13,867 nucleotides of DNA from JAPUDQ01 sp039916485 (lineage in GTDB: Bacteria; Patescibacteriota; Saccharimonadia; Saccharimonadales; Saccharimonadaceae), in assembly GCA_039916485.1 (NCBI GenBank), contig JBDSLH010000024.1:1-13867 (forward strand), in the 5' to 3' direction. How positions within the stretch are numbered: position 1 is the first letter of the stretch; each line of letters starts with the position of its first letter. A program made the translations under genes and the position numbers. Positions 1 through 8,578 of this stretch are shown in pieces. A model generated the notes under the pieces. The model was not told where the DNA came from, did no database searches, and was given only the letters and a program-made list of their open reading frames with translations.

Positions 1-504
<504 letters not shown>

Positions 505-532
505 AGATGTGATAGTTACGTTTACCGAAGTA

Positions 533-578
533 AATTTGGCTACCACATGCTGACGAAATTGATTTGCACTGCCAAATT
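533..578 (-). repeat. Hairpin in the 16S leader
   Basis: An 8-bp perfect inverted repeat (AATTTGGC at 533-540 and GCCAAATT at 571-578) encloses a 30-nt loop. It sits in the transcribed leader, about 29 nt before the expected mature 16S 5' end. It could be a processing or antitermination structure. I see no convincing boxA; a stretch reading GAACATTTACAA near 580-591 on the minus strand resembles one only weakly. Confidence 0.5.
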
Positions 579-633
579 GTAAATGTTCTTTTGTTTGCCG
601 TACCACCTCAAAAAGTGCGGTAGACTGTCCTCA

Positions 634-662
634 ATACTACGCTACCAGAGTAGCCATGTCAA
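634..662 (-). promoter_or_regulatory. Promoter of the rRNA operon
   Basis: On the minus strand, a perfect -35 TTGACA (662-657) is followed by a 17-nt spacer and a -10 TAGTAT (639-634). This predicts a start near 627 and a leader of about 123 nt before 16S. It is one of the strongest sigma70-type promoters in the window and is correctly placed for an rrn operon. It begins 25 nt after the stop codon of the upstream gene, with no terminator between. Confidence 0.8.
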
Positions 663-686
663 CACTATTATCGAAGAAAAACTGGA

Positions 687-1112
687 TTATATCGTTATAA
701 ATAAAGCAACGATAATACCAAGTACAATACCGAGTACCGCACCGACAAGTACTTCACGGGGTTTATGACCCAGTGCCACTCGAGGTAGCGGGTCTTTGGC
801 GAACGATGACTTTTCGATGAGCCGGATCAAGGCCGTACCCTGTTCACCGATAGATCTCCGCGCCACCAGTGCATCATAGACGGTAATCATTGTTAGCACC
901 GCAACAACTGCGAACAGCTCCGTGAAGCCTGCGTGAGCGTAGATAACGGTCGCAAGGCTGACGACCACTGCGGTGTGGCTACTCGGCATACTTCCCGAGC
1001 GGAAAAACTGCCGCCAGTTCTTTTCTCGTGTACTGGCAAGCACATATTTGAGTGTTTGTGCTGTCATAAAGCCCAGCACAGGCGCGAGCAGGTAGGCTAC
1101 GCTAGGCTTCAT
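687..1112 (-). CDS. Divergent PAP2 family membrane protein (DUF212, YuiD-like)
   Basis: A 141-aa integral membrane protein of the DUF212 / divergent PAP2 (acid phosphatase/vanadium haloperoxidase-related) family. Seen: a hydrophobic N-terminus (about 4-25), SGSMPSSH at 39-46, hydrophobic segment 47-78, Asp80 and the Arg pair 85-86, GHKPREVLVG at 115-124, and a terminal helix 121-141. The SSH and GH residues correspond to family active-site motifs, but the biochemical role of bacterial members is not established; a lipid-phosphate substrate is only an inference. The start chosen is ATG at 1112, which overlaps the end of gyrA by 11 nt and has GAGG about 9 nt upstream inside gyrA. A longer frame reaching 1190 lies wholly inside gyrA and is not needed. 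It is the third gene of the gyrB-gyrA operon and ends in TAA, 25 nt before the 16S promoter. Confidence 0.88.
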   Translation of the reverse strand: MKPSVAYLLAPVLGFMTAQTLKYVLASTREKNWRQFFRSGSMPSSHTAVVVSLATVIYAHAGFTELFAVVAVLTMITVYDALVARRSIGEQGTALIRLIEKSSFAKDPLPRVALGHKPREVLVGAVLGIVLGIIVALFITI

Positions 1113-3645
1113 CGCTCGATTCCTCGTCTTCACCCTCGATGATCGGCTGTTCTTGGATGAGACCAATAGATGATACTCTGTCGTCATCATTCAACCTCAT
1201 TACCCGAACACCTTGTGTCGTACGTCCAAGAGTCGGTATATCTTTGAGCCCAACACGAATCGTTTGACCCTTGTTTGAGATCATGATCACCTCGAAGTCT
1301 TCAGTATCAAGTGAGCGAACAGTGATGAGATTACCGGTCTTGGCGCTCACAACTGCTGCCTTGATACCAACCCCACCACGTTTGTGAGTTGGGAAGTTAC
1401 CGACTTTCGTTAGCTTTCCATAGCCCTTTTCACTCATAACAAGCAAGTTTGGCTCCTCAGAGGCAAGATCCATACCAACAACTTTGTCGCCGGCTCGTAA
1501 TCGAATTCCTCGAACACCACGTGCGCTTCGTCCCATTGGACGTGCGTCTGCCTCTTTGAATCTGATAGCTTGTCCCATTGCTGTAGAAATAACAACTTCA
1601 TCATTCCCTGTACTCTTCCTGATCCAGCGCAGTTCATCACCATCATCTAGTTTGATTGAGATCAATCCTGTTTGACGGATGTTTGCATAGTCAGCAATTG
1701 GTGTCTTCTTAACAGTACCGTTGGTAGTAGACATGAACAGGAATCCTTCAGGGTTGTCATCTTTAGCCAGCTTGATCAGTGACGTGATTCGCTCTTCTGG
1801 TTGGAGTTGTAGCAAGTTAACTGCGGCAACACCTTTCCCTTGTAGACTAGCGGCTGGCACTTCGTAAGCTTTGAGGCGGAAAACTCTGCCCTTGTTCGTA
1901 AAGAATAGCAGCCAGTCATGGGTCGAGCTCGTAACTAGCTGATCGATAACGTCCAGTTCTTTGGTGGTCATGCCACGCTTACCCTTGCCACCACGGTGTT
2001 GTCGACGATAATCGGTCACAAGTGTTCGCTTGATATAATTCTCTGTGGTTAGAAGTACAACGACGTCTTGTTCAGGGATAAGTTCTTCATCGCTGAACTT
2101 ACCAAGCTCGTGGTTGATGATCTGGCTACGACGCTCATCACCGTACTTCTCTTTCATCTCGAGCAGCTCGTTTTTAATAATCTTGAGGATTTCTTTTTCG
2201 TTAGATAAGATGGCTTCGAGCTTAGCGATTAACTTCTTAAGCTCTGCAAGTTCATTCTCAATCTCTTGTCGCTGCAGCCCAGTCAAACGACGGAGTTGCA
2301 TAGCAAGGATTGCACCAGCTTGAATCTCACTGAGCTTAAAACGCTCCATCAAATTCTTTTGGGCCTCTTCAGGGGTCTGTGCTGCACGGATGACTTTGAT
2401 CACTTCGTCGATGTGATCGAGAGCAATTTTTAGACCTTCAAGGATATGAGCACGTTCTTGAGCCTTACGCAGTTCGTATTCAGTACGGCGACGGACAACA
2501 ATCTGTCGGTGTTTGATGTACTCAGTGAGGATCTCTTGGAGTCCAAGAACCCGAGGCTGAATACCATCGATGAGCGCCAGCATGTTGTAATGATAACTTG
2601 TCTGGAGCGCCGTCATCTTGAAGAGCTGGTTTAATACCTTCTTCGGATATGCGTCTTTCTTAAGCTCTATGACAATTCGTACAACACCACGTGCACTTTC
2701 GTCACGGATATCATGGATTGTAATTTTCTTTTCTTTATGTAATTCTGCGATTCGTTCGATGAGTGTTGCTTTATTTACACTATATGGCACCTCTGTTACA
2801 ACGATCTGATGACGGCCTTTAGCAGTCTCTTGGATCTCAGCAACTGCACGGATCATGACACTGCCACGACCGGTTTGATACGCCTGACGCATAGCTGGCC
2901 CACCGTAGACAATAGCACCGGTTGGGAAATCAGGACCCTTTACATGGACAAGCAAATCATCAAGTGTGGCCTCAGGGTTGTCAATCATTTCGACGATGGC
3001 ATCTATAATCTCGACTATGTTGTGAGGCGGGATATTTGTCGCCATACCGACAGCAATACCAATCTGTCCGTTGAGGAGAAGATTCGGCAATTTTGCTGGC
3101 AGAACGACGGGCTCCTGCTCTGAACCATCGAAGTTATCACGAAAATCAATCGTATCTTTATCGATATCGACTAACAGTTCATCAGACGCCTTACTCATAC
3201 GAGCTTCTGTATAACGCATGGCAGCCGCTGGATCCCCATCCATTGATCCAAAGTTACCCTGACCTTGGACGAGCATGTAGCGCAACGACCACTCTTGAGC
3301 CAGGCGAACCATAGAGTCATAGATCGCTGAGTCACCGTGAGGGTGATATTTACCCATCACGTCACCGACGATACGCGCTGATTTTACAAACCTGGCGGTG
3401 CTTCGATTTCCGTTTTGGTTCATGGAGTACAAAATACGACGATGTACTGGCTTAAGTCCATCACGTACATCTGGTAGCGCACGGTCAATGATAACGCTCA
3501 TTGAGTAGCGCAGGAAGCTGTCTTCCATGACATCTTCAACAGTACGGTTTTCGACAGTACGTGAATGCGTCTGAACTGCTTCTACGAGTTCACCTTCGAT
3601 TGGTAGTGGTAAGTCTTGTCCGGGTATAATTTGTTCTTCTTCCAT
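1102..3645 (-). CDS. gyrA: DNA gyrase subunit A
   Basis: The breakage-reunion subunit of DNA gyrase (with GyrB, A2B2), which introduces negative supercoils using ATP. The 847-aa length is normal for GyrA. Residues about 38-510 form the winged-helix/tower/coiled-coil cleavage core. The catalytic tyrosine is Tyr145 in AAMRYTEARMS. The quinolone-determining region reads HGDSAIYD with Ser106 and Asp110, equivalent to E. coli Ser83 and Asp87, so it looks wild type. The C-terminal beta-pinwheel (about 525-835) carries the GyrA box as QHRGGKG (549-555), which marks it as gyrase rather than ParC. The tail is acidic (EGEDEESSDEA). The ATG lies 2 nt after the gyrB stop with only a weak Shine-Dalgarno, suggesting translational coupling. 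The stop is TAG, overlapping the next gene. Confidence 0.98.
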   Translation of the reverse strand: MEEEQIIPGQDLPLPIEGELVEAVQTHSRTVENRTVEDVMEDSFLRYSMSVIIDRALPDVRDGLKPVHRRILYSMNQNGNRSTARFVKSARIVGDVMGKYHPHGDSAIYDSMVRLAQEWSLRYMLVQGQGNFGSMDGDPAAAMRYTEARMSKASDELLVDIDKDTIDFRDNFDGSEQEPVVLPAKLPNLLLNGQIGIAVGMATNIPPHNIVEIIDAIVEMIDNPEATLDDLLVHVKGPDFPTGAIVYGGPAMRQAYQTGRGSVMIRAVAEIQETAKGRHQIVVTEVPYSVNKATLIERIAELHKEKKITIHDIRDESARGVVRIVIELKKDAYPKKVLNQLFKMTALQTSYHYNMLALIDGIQPRVLGLQEILTEYIKHRQIVVRRRTEYELRKAQERAHILEGLKIALDHIDEVIKVIRAAQTPEEAQKNLMERFKLSEIQAGAILAMQLRRLTGLQRQEIENELAELKKLIAKLEAILSNEKEILKIIKNELLEMKEKYGDERRSQIINHELGKFSDEELIPEQDVVVLLTTENYIKRTLVTDYRRQHRGGKGKRGMTTKELDVIDQLVTSSTHDWLLFFTNKGRVFRLKAYEVPAASLQGKGVAAVNLLQLQPEERITSLIKLAKDDNPEGFLFMSTTNGTVKKTPIADYANIRQTGLISIKLDDGDELRWIRKSTGNDEVVISTAMGQAIRFKEADARPMGRSARGVRGIRLRAGDKVVGMDLASEEPNLLVMSEKGYGKLTKVGNFPTHKRGGVGIKAAVVSAKTGNLITVRSLDTEDFEVIMISNKGQTIRVGLKDIPTLGRTTQGVRVMRLNDDDRVSSIGLIQEQPIIEGEDEESSDEA

Positions 3646-3647
3646 GT

Positions 3648-5621
3648 CTAGATATCCAGTTCATCAATGTTAAGGTCTTTTGCGCGCGATTGGATGAAGT
3701 TTTTACGTAAACTTACATCGTCACCCATCAGTTTGGTAAAAATAGCGTCAGCGAGCTCTGCGTCACGTACTTTTACTTGTATCAGCACTCGGTGTTCAGG
3801 GTTCATAGTCGTGTCCCAGAGTTGTTCAGCGTCCATTTCACCAAGTCCCTTAAACCTGCTGATCGTCACACCGGCTTGTTTTACTTTATCTTCACCTGTT
3901 ACCACTGCGCCACGCTCAGTTTTTTCGCCAATGATACGGTCGAGGATTGCGTCACGCTCGTCTTCACCATAGGCATACGTCTTTTTCTTACCATGGTTGA
4001 CTGAATACAGTGGTGGCTTAGCGAGATAAAGGTGACCGCCATCAATAACTTCTTTCATATATCGGAAGAAGAATGTCATGAGCAGTGTCGAGATATGGCT
4101 ACCATCGACATCGGCGTCAGTCATGATAATGATGCGGTGATAGCGGAGGCCGCTGAGGTCAAATTGTTCATCAATACCAACTCCGAGAGCTTTGATCAGG
4201 CTGACGATCTCGTTGTTATTAAGCATTCGATCAAGTCGAGCACGCTCAACGTTCAAGACTTTACCACGGAGTGGCAAGATGGCCTGGTGCTTTGAATCAC
4301 GGCCACTTTTTGCTGAGCCACCGGCGGAGTCACCCTCTACAATGTAGATTTCGGAGTCAGCTGGGTTTTTGCTTGAACAGTCAGATAGCTTACCTGGCAA
4401 GCTCATACCATCAAGTGCACCCTTACGGATGACGTTGTCTCGAGCAGCACGAGCTGCTTTACGAGCACGGGCCGCCAATAGTGCTTTGCCGATAATCTTC
4501 TTTGCAACTGAAGGATTTTCATCAAGGTAATAGGCAAAATACTCGTTCATGACTTGCTCAACGTAGCGACGCATTTCAGGGTTACCGAGTTTATTCTTAG
4601 TCTGACCTTCAAATTGAGGATCAGGAAGTTTTACAAGAATAATAGATGTCAAACCTTCACGGATGTCTTCACCAGAAAGGTTTTCTTCTTTTTCTTTGAG
4701 GATACCGCTTTTACGCGCATATTCGTTGATGACACGAGTCATCGCTGAACGGAATCCGACGATGTGCGTACCGCCATCTGGGTTGTACACATTGTTTGCA
4801 AAGGCTTTTACAGTCTCTGTAAATCCGTCGTTATACTGGATGGCCACTTCTACCATGCAATCTTCTGTTTGGCGCTCGACGTAGAAGATGTCTTCATCAA
4901 CACCATCTTTACCGATGTTAAGGTGTTTGACATAGCTTTGAATTCCACCCTCAAAATAGAAGGTGTACTGCTCGCCTGTTCGCTCATCGACAACAGTCGC
5001 ACGAATGCCCTTCGTCAGATAGGCTTGGTGGCGAAGATAGTTGAGTACCCACTGGTAATCAAACTCGACAGTCTCTTTAAAGATAGTTGGATCTGGGTAG
5101 AAGGTAATACTCGTACCTTTGATGCGATCAGACTTGCCAAGTTTTTCAAGTTTGCTGACAGGGACACCAGCGGCAAACTCTAACCGGTACAGTTCGCCAT
5201 CTTTTACAACTTCAGCCACGAGCTTCGTAGATAGCGCGTTAACAACACTTGATCCAACTCCGTGGAGTCCAGACGATACCTTATATCCACCACCACCGAA
5301 CTTACCACCAGCATGGAGAACCGTCAGGACGGTCTCGAGTGAGCTGACCCCTGTCTTTGGATGCTTGTCCACCGGTATACCACGACCATCATCGACGACG
5401 GTCACGCCGCCATCAGCGAGTAACGTAATATGAACGAATGTCGCATGTCCTGCGATAGCTTCATCGACACAGTTATCGGCTATTTCTTTAATAAGATGGT
5501 GTAAGCCATCATACCCGGTACTACCGATATACATACCTGGACGTTTGCGTACTGGCTCTAGTCCTTCAAGGACCTGAATCTGACTAGCATCATAATCAGC
5601 CGCGGATGTTTGTTTGGCCAC
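3648..5621 (-). CDS. gyrB: DNA gyrase subunit B
   Basis: The ATPase subunit of gyrase, 657 aa, the short form without the enterobacterial insert. The GHKL ATPase fold shows the Mg-binding Asn50 in EIADNCVDEA, DDGRGIP at 77-83, the ATP lid GGGGYKVSSGLHGVG at 109-123 and the QTKNKLGN loop (340-347), whose Lys contacts ATP. The TOPRIM domain has EGDSAGG (429-435) and TDADVDG (501-507). The C-terminal GyrA-binding part includes SRFKGLGEMD. The start is GTG at 5621, with AGGGAG 8 nt upstream; the GGAA directly abutting the GTG is too close to serve. First gene of gyrB-gyrA-PAP2. Its promoter at 5680-5708 predicts a leader of about 50 nt. It is divergent from the surface-protein operon. Stop TAG. 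Confidence 0.98.
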   Translation of the reverse strand: MAKQTSAADYDASQIQVLEGLEPVRKRPGMYIGSTGYDGLHHLIKEIADNCVDEAIAGHATFVHITLLADGGVTVVDDGRGIPVDKHPKTGVSSLETVLTVLHAGGKFGGGGYKVSSGLHGVGSSVVNALSTKLVAEVVKDGELYRLEFAAGVPVSKLEKLGKSDRIKGTSITFYPDPTIFKETVEFDYQWVLNYLRHQAYLTKGIRATVVDERTGEQYTFYFEGGIQSYVKHLNIGKDGVDEDIFYVERQTEDCMVEVAIQYNDGFTETVKAFANNVYNPDGGTHIVGFRSAMTRVINEYARKSGILKEKEENLSGEDIREGLTSIILVKLPDPQFEGQTKNKLGNPEMRRYVEQVMNEYFAYYLDENPSVAKKIIGKALLAARARKAARAARDNVIRKGALDGMSLPGKLSDCSSKNPADSEIYIVEGDSAGGSAKSGRDSKHQAILPLRGKVLNVERARLDRMLNNNEIVSLIKALGVGIDEQFDLSGLRYHRIIIMTDADVDGSHISTLLMTFFFRYMKEVIDGGHLYLAKPPLYSVNHGKKKTYAYGEDERDAILDRIIGEKTERGAVVTGEDKVKQAGVTISRFKGLGEMDAEQLWDTTMNPEHRVLIQVKVRDAELADAIFTKLMGDDVSLRKNFIQSRAKDLNIDELDI

Positions 5622-5679
5622 TTCCTGTGCTCCCTCGCTTATAGACTGCTACATATATAACAGCTTTTACAATATTACA

Positions 5680-5708
5680 ATTATAGCGGAGTATCGGTAT
5701 TCAAACAA
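5680..5708 (-). promoter_or_regulatory. Promoter of the gyrB-gyrA operon
   Basis: On the minus strand, -35 TTGTTT (5708-5703), 17-nt spacer, perfect -10 TATAAT (5685-5680), with the start predicted near 5673. It lies back to back with the rightward promoter at 5713-5742; only 4 bp separate the two -35 elements. The start region holds an AT-rich direct repeat (TTACAATA, TTACAATT on the plus strand, about 5667-5682) whose role, if any, is unknown. Confidence 0.7.
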
Positions 5709-5712
5709 CTAC

Positions 5713-5742
5713 TTGCATTGAACACAATCCTTATGCTATTTT
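5713..5742 (+). promoter_or_regulatory. Promoter of the surface-protein operon
   Basis: -35 TTGCAT (5713-5718), 18-nt spacer, -10 TATTTT (5737-5742) preceded by an extended -10 TGC. The start is predicted near 5749, so the only Shine-Dalgarno (AAGGAG, 5749-5754) would sit at the very 5' end of the mRNA, 20 nt before the ATG. Confidence 0.5.
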
Positions 5743-5774
5743 ATGGATAAGGAGTTCTTAAAAAAACAAAAATT

Positions 5775-7940
5775 ATGTTTCGTAAACTGGTATCGGGATT
5801 ACCTTTTTCTCCGGCGTTAGTCGGAAGTTTGGGATTCTATGCGCGTCGATTGAAGCGCGAAGAAGCAACACGGCGACTTGGTCTTATATTTACTGCACTG
5901 GCGCTTGTCGTGCAGTCGTTTGCGGTCTTCTCACCACCTGAGCCAGCAAATGCTGCCAGTAGTAATGACATGATTTACGGAGGTATTGATAGCCGTGCGG
6001 ATATTTTGCATGCCTATGATACTAACTCCCCGTTCCGTAACGTCATGAAATACGCTGGCATCACACGGAGCGAATTATCAACCACACAGCTCAAGTCCAT
6101 AAACAATCTTAGTTATGGCACAGGTGCTAATGCCTGGAAGAGCTGGGGCTACAACTCTAAATTTAGTTCAGCACAAGGCGAAGTAAAGCATAGTGCGTTT
6201 GGGACAACCGTATATTCACGACCTCATCTGCTGTACAACACGACGACCTATCAAAAGACATATGGTCAAACAGTACAGGTATTCTATGGTAAATCAGCCG
6301 CACTCGGCGAGTTCGGAATCATGGTAGATTGTGGTAACTTGTTTGGGCCAAAATTACCGCTCCCGCCACCACCGCCACCAGCACCAACGGCAACATGCTC
6401 AAACTTAGATGCAGTAAAGATTTCCTATAACCGTTACCGCTTCAAAGCAAGCGCTACAGTTACCGGTGGTGCAACGATATCGAGCTATCAAATTGTTGTA
6501 CGAAATGCTTCAAATGTAATTGTAAAAACCATTACCCATCCGTCAACAAGCACATCTATCGACATTCCAACTGAATACACATTCACGCCAGGGACCTACT
6601 CAGCTGTTGCAACGGTAACAACGTCAGTTGGTACAAAAACCAGTTCTGGATGCGCAGAATCCTTCACAGTCCCAACTCCTCCGACCCCAGCAAGTCCGTC
6701 AATAACGATCGACAAAAAGGTTGATGGCGTCGAGCTAAAAACCGTCAATGTAAACCAAGAATTTGTCTATCAACTCGTCGTAAAGAACACCGGGAACGTA
6801 GCCCTTGCAAACGTCAAGGTTACCGACCCTGCGCCAAAAGGTGTCACACTCATAAAAGCATCTCAGGGCACAATTAGCAGCAATGTATGGTCACATACTG
6901 TAGCTAGCCTCGGTATCGGCCAAAGCCTCACCTATACTATTACAGCCAAAGTCCCTGTCTATGTTGCTGGTCAACTGAACAACAACGCATGTGTTGATAC
7001 ATCAACAGTTACCGGAACCAACCCAGATGACTGTGACGATGCTGTCGTTGAGCTCCCGGTACCTGAGATAAAGGTGTGTGAACTCAGTACATTTAAGATC
7101 ATTACGATCAAAGAACCAGCGTTTAACAGTAACCTACATTCTAAAAACCTTGCTGATTGTACGCGCCTCCAAGTGTGTGAGCTTTCGAGTAACACGGTCA
7201 TAACCATCCGCGAAACTGCGTTCGATGCCACAAAGCACTCAAAGACGCTTACAGATTGTGAAAACATCCAAGTATGTGATCTCACGACTGGACAAGTCAT
7301 AACTATCGCTCAAAACGACTTCAATGCAAACAAGCATTCAAAAGAACCATATGATTGTCAGTCATCTGTCGTCCTAACAAAGTCTTCAACGAATCTCACC
7401 CAGAATACGGATGCCACCAAGGTAACTGCTGAGGCTGGCGATCGTATCACCTTTACGCTAACAGCCGAAAACGCTGGTAAGGTCCTTGCTAACGTCGATT
7501 TTAGCGAAAACGTCACCGATACACTCGAGTATTCAACATTGAATGACAACGGTGGTGCGGCAAAAACAACCACCGCAGCAGATGGCAGTGTCCTGTCTTG
7601 GGGCATGATGAGCTTGAAACCTGGCGACAAAGTAACGCGCACATTCACTGTCAAAGTCCTTGACGAGATCCCTGCAACGGCTCGTGGCATATCAGAACCA
7701 AGCTCGTTCGACTGTATTATGACAAACACCTTTGGTAACGCGCTCAGCATTAACGTTGACTGCAATACACCAAAAGTACTCGAAGCAACCATACAGGAGC
7801 TCCCAAGCACTGGCCCTGGTGAAAATATGCTCTTCGCCGGTGTTCTCGGATCAGTAGTCACATTCTTCTACGCTCGCTCACGACAGCTTTCTAAAGAAGT
7901 CCGCCTGATACGAAAAGACTTTAACGCAGGAACATTATAG
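5775..7940 (+). CDS. Secreted LPXTG-type surface protein with DUF11-like domains and Cys repeats
   Basis: A 721-aa exported cell-surface protein. Residues 1-34 form a long basic N-region, 35-52 a hydrophobic core, and ANA at 58-60 a probable signal-peptidase site. Then come an N-terminal domain (about 62-186) that I cannot assign, a Pro linker (194-204), an Ig-like beta domain (about 207-298, Cys208/Cys293), a DUF11-like domain (about 309-395), three 33-residue repeats (434-528), a second DUF11-like region (about 531-665), LPSTG (676-680), a hydrophobic segment (about 685-700) and a basic tail. This is sortase-substrate architecture, though the 21-residue tail after the membrane segment is long and the protein might simply stay membrane-anchored. 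A role in surface coat, adhesion or host contact is inference. The ATG at 5775 has an unusually distant Shine-Dalgarno (20 nt) with an A-rich stretch between. Co-transcribed with the next gene (8-nt gap). Stop TAG. Confidence 0.85.
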   Translation: MFRKLVSGLPFSPALVGSLGFYARRLKREEATRRLGLIFTALALVVQSFAVFSPPEPANAASSNDMIYGGIDSRADILHAYDTNSPFRNVMKYAGITRSELSTTQLKSINNLSYGTGANAWKSWGYNSKFSSAQGEVKHSAFGTTVYSRPHLLYNTTTYQKTYGQTVQVFYGKSAALGEFGIMVDCGNLFGPKLPLPPPPPPAPTATCSNLDAVKISYNRYRFKASATVTGGATISSYQIVVRNASNVIVKTITHPSTSTSIDIPTEYTFTPGTYSAVATVTTSVGTKTSSGCAESFTVPTPPTPASPSITIDKKVDGVELKTVNVNQEFVYQLVVKNTGNVALANVKVTDPAPKGVTLIKASQGTISSNVWSHTVASLGIGQSLTYTITAKVPVYVAGQLNNNACVDTSTVTGTNPDDCDDAVVELPVPEIKVCELSTFKIITIKEPAFNSNLHSKNLADCTRLQVCELSSNTVITIRETAFDATKHSKTLTDCENIQVCDLTTGQVITIAQNDFNANKHSKEPYDCQSSVVLTKSSTNLTQNTDATKVTAEAGDRITFTLTAENAGKVLANVDFSENVTDTLEYSTLNDNGGAAKTTTAADGSVLSWGMMSLKPGDKVTRTFTVKVLDEIPATARGISEPSSFDCIMTNTFGNALSINVDCNTPKVLEATIQELPSTGPGENMLFAGVLGSVVTFFYARSRQLSKEVRLIRKDFNAGTL
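7074..7358 (+). repeat. Three tandem 99-bp coding repeats (33 aa, two Cys each)
   Basis: Inside the surface-protein gene, units run 7074-7160, 7173-7259 and 7272-7358, each followed by a 4-residue linker (period 33 residues). The shared pattern is VC(E/D)L, then ITI, an aromatic F, HSK and a closing DC. The cysteines of a unit are 27 positions apart (435/462, 468/495, 501/528). DNA between units has diverged while the pattern is kept, which points to selection at the protein level. Disulfide-closed loops are the likely outcome outside the cell (inference). Confidence 0.85.
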
Positions 7941-7948
7941 GGGGAATT

Positions 7949-8518
7949 ATGCATAATCCAGAACGAAACAACGGACCAGAAGTTGCTATCGACGTCAGCG
8001 AAGCAGCAGCATCGCAGAGTGAGAAGCTACGTAAAGCCGAATCCTCTCTGGAAAAAAGTCCTGAGAAGTCGGGTGAAGCCCTCGTCGCAGATGCTCGTAA
8101 AGAGACCGAAGCAGCGTTCGCTAAAGAATCAGGCAAAGAACGCCGTAGTGGTGGTGAACCGTCGGCTACCCCTGCTGCGATCCGCAAAATTACCAAACGT
8201 GAAAAAGACCGTGTCTACAAGCAAACCTTAACACGCGTCCAATCTGAAATGAATGCGCCAGCTCGTGCATTTAGCAAGATTATCCACGCACCGATTGTTG
8301 AGAAAACAAGTGAAGTTGTTGGCTCGACAGCCGCCCGTCCAAACGCCCTGCTCATGGGCTCAATGATGGCACTTGTTCTCCTCTCTATCGTGTATGCAGT
8401 GGGACAGACCTATGGTTATCGATTGTCTGGCTTTGAAATGATCGCCGCATATACTACCGGTTGGGTAGTCGGGCTACTCGCTGACTACGTCAAGATCATG
8501 GCAAGTGGCCGAGCATAA
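7949..8518 (+). CDS. Small membrane protein with charged N-terminal region, unknown function
   Basis: A 189-aa protein I do not recognise. Residues 1-85 are hydrophilic and rich in Glu, Lys, Ala and Ser with no hydrophobic stretch, probably disordered or helical. Residues 86-120 are basic. Two membrane segments follow: about 134-156 (LLMGSMMALVLLSIVYAV) and about 162-183, with a short loop containing YGYRLSG. A Shine-Dalgarno AGGGGG stands about 5 nt before ATG 7949, 8 nt after the stop of the surface-protein gene, so the two are almost certainly one transcript. A membrane partner for display or anchoring of the surface protein is plausible from context only. Stop TAA, then the bidirectional terminator. 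Confidence 0.75.
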   Translation: MHNPERNNGPEVAIDVSEAAASQSEKLRKAESSLEKSPEKSGEALVADARKETEAAFAKESGKERRSGGEPSATPAAIRKITKREKDRVYKQTLTRVQSEMNAPARAFSKIIHAPIVEKTSEVVGSTAARPNALLMGSMMALVLLSIVYAVGQTYGYRLSGFEMIAAYTTGWVVGLLADYVKIMASGRA

Positions 8519-8530
8519 TCACTCGCCATA

Positions 8531-8567
8531 TTTAAAACACCTCGCTACGTATGTGAGGTGTTTTAAA
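8531..8567. terminator. Bidirectional intrinsic terminator between convergent operons
   Basis: A perfect 13-bp stem, TTTAAAACACCTC (8531-8543) and GAGGTGTTTTAAA (8555-8567), with an 11-nt loop. The A/T ends supply a U-tract in either direction. It lies 12 nt after the plus-strand stop (8518) and 11 nt after the minus-strand stop (8579), so it serves both converging operons. Confidence 0.9.
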
Positions 8568-8578
8568 TTGGAGATGTT

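Noticed and set aside
2045..3314. Several plus-strand frames opposite gyrA
   Set aside because: gyrA is certain in this region, and these antisense frames have no ribosome binding site or family resemblance.
7074..7358. CRISPR-like spaced repeat
   Set aside because: The periodicity is a protein repeat: units are 99 bp, diverged at the DNA level and in frame. There are no identical short repeats with unique spacers.
7358..7861. 167-codon minus-strand frame opposite the surface-protein gene
   Set aside because: It is a shadow of the surface gene: no start context, no promoter and no recognisable protein features.
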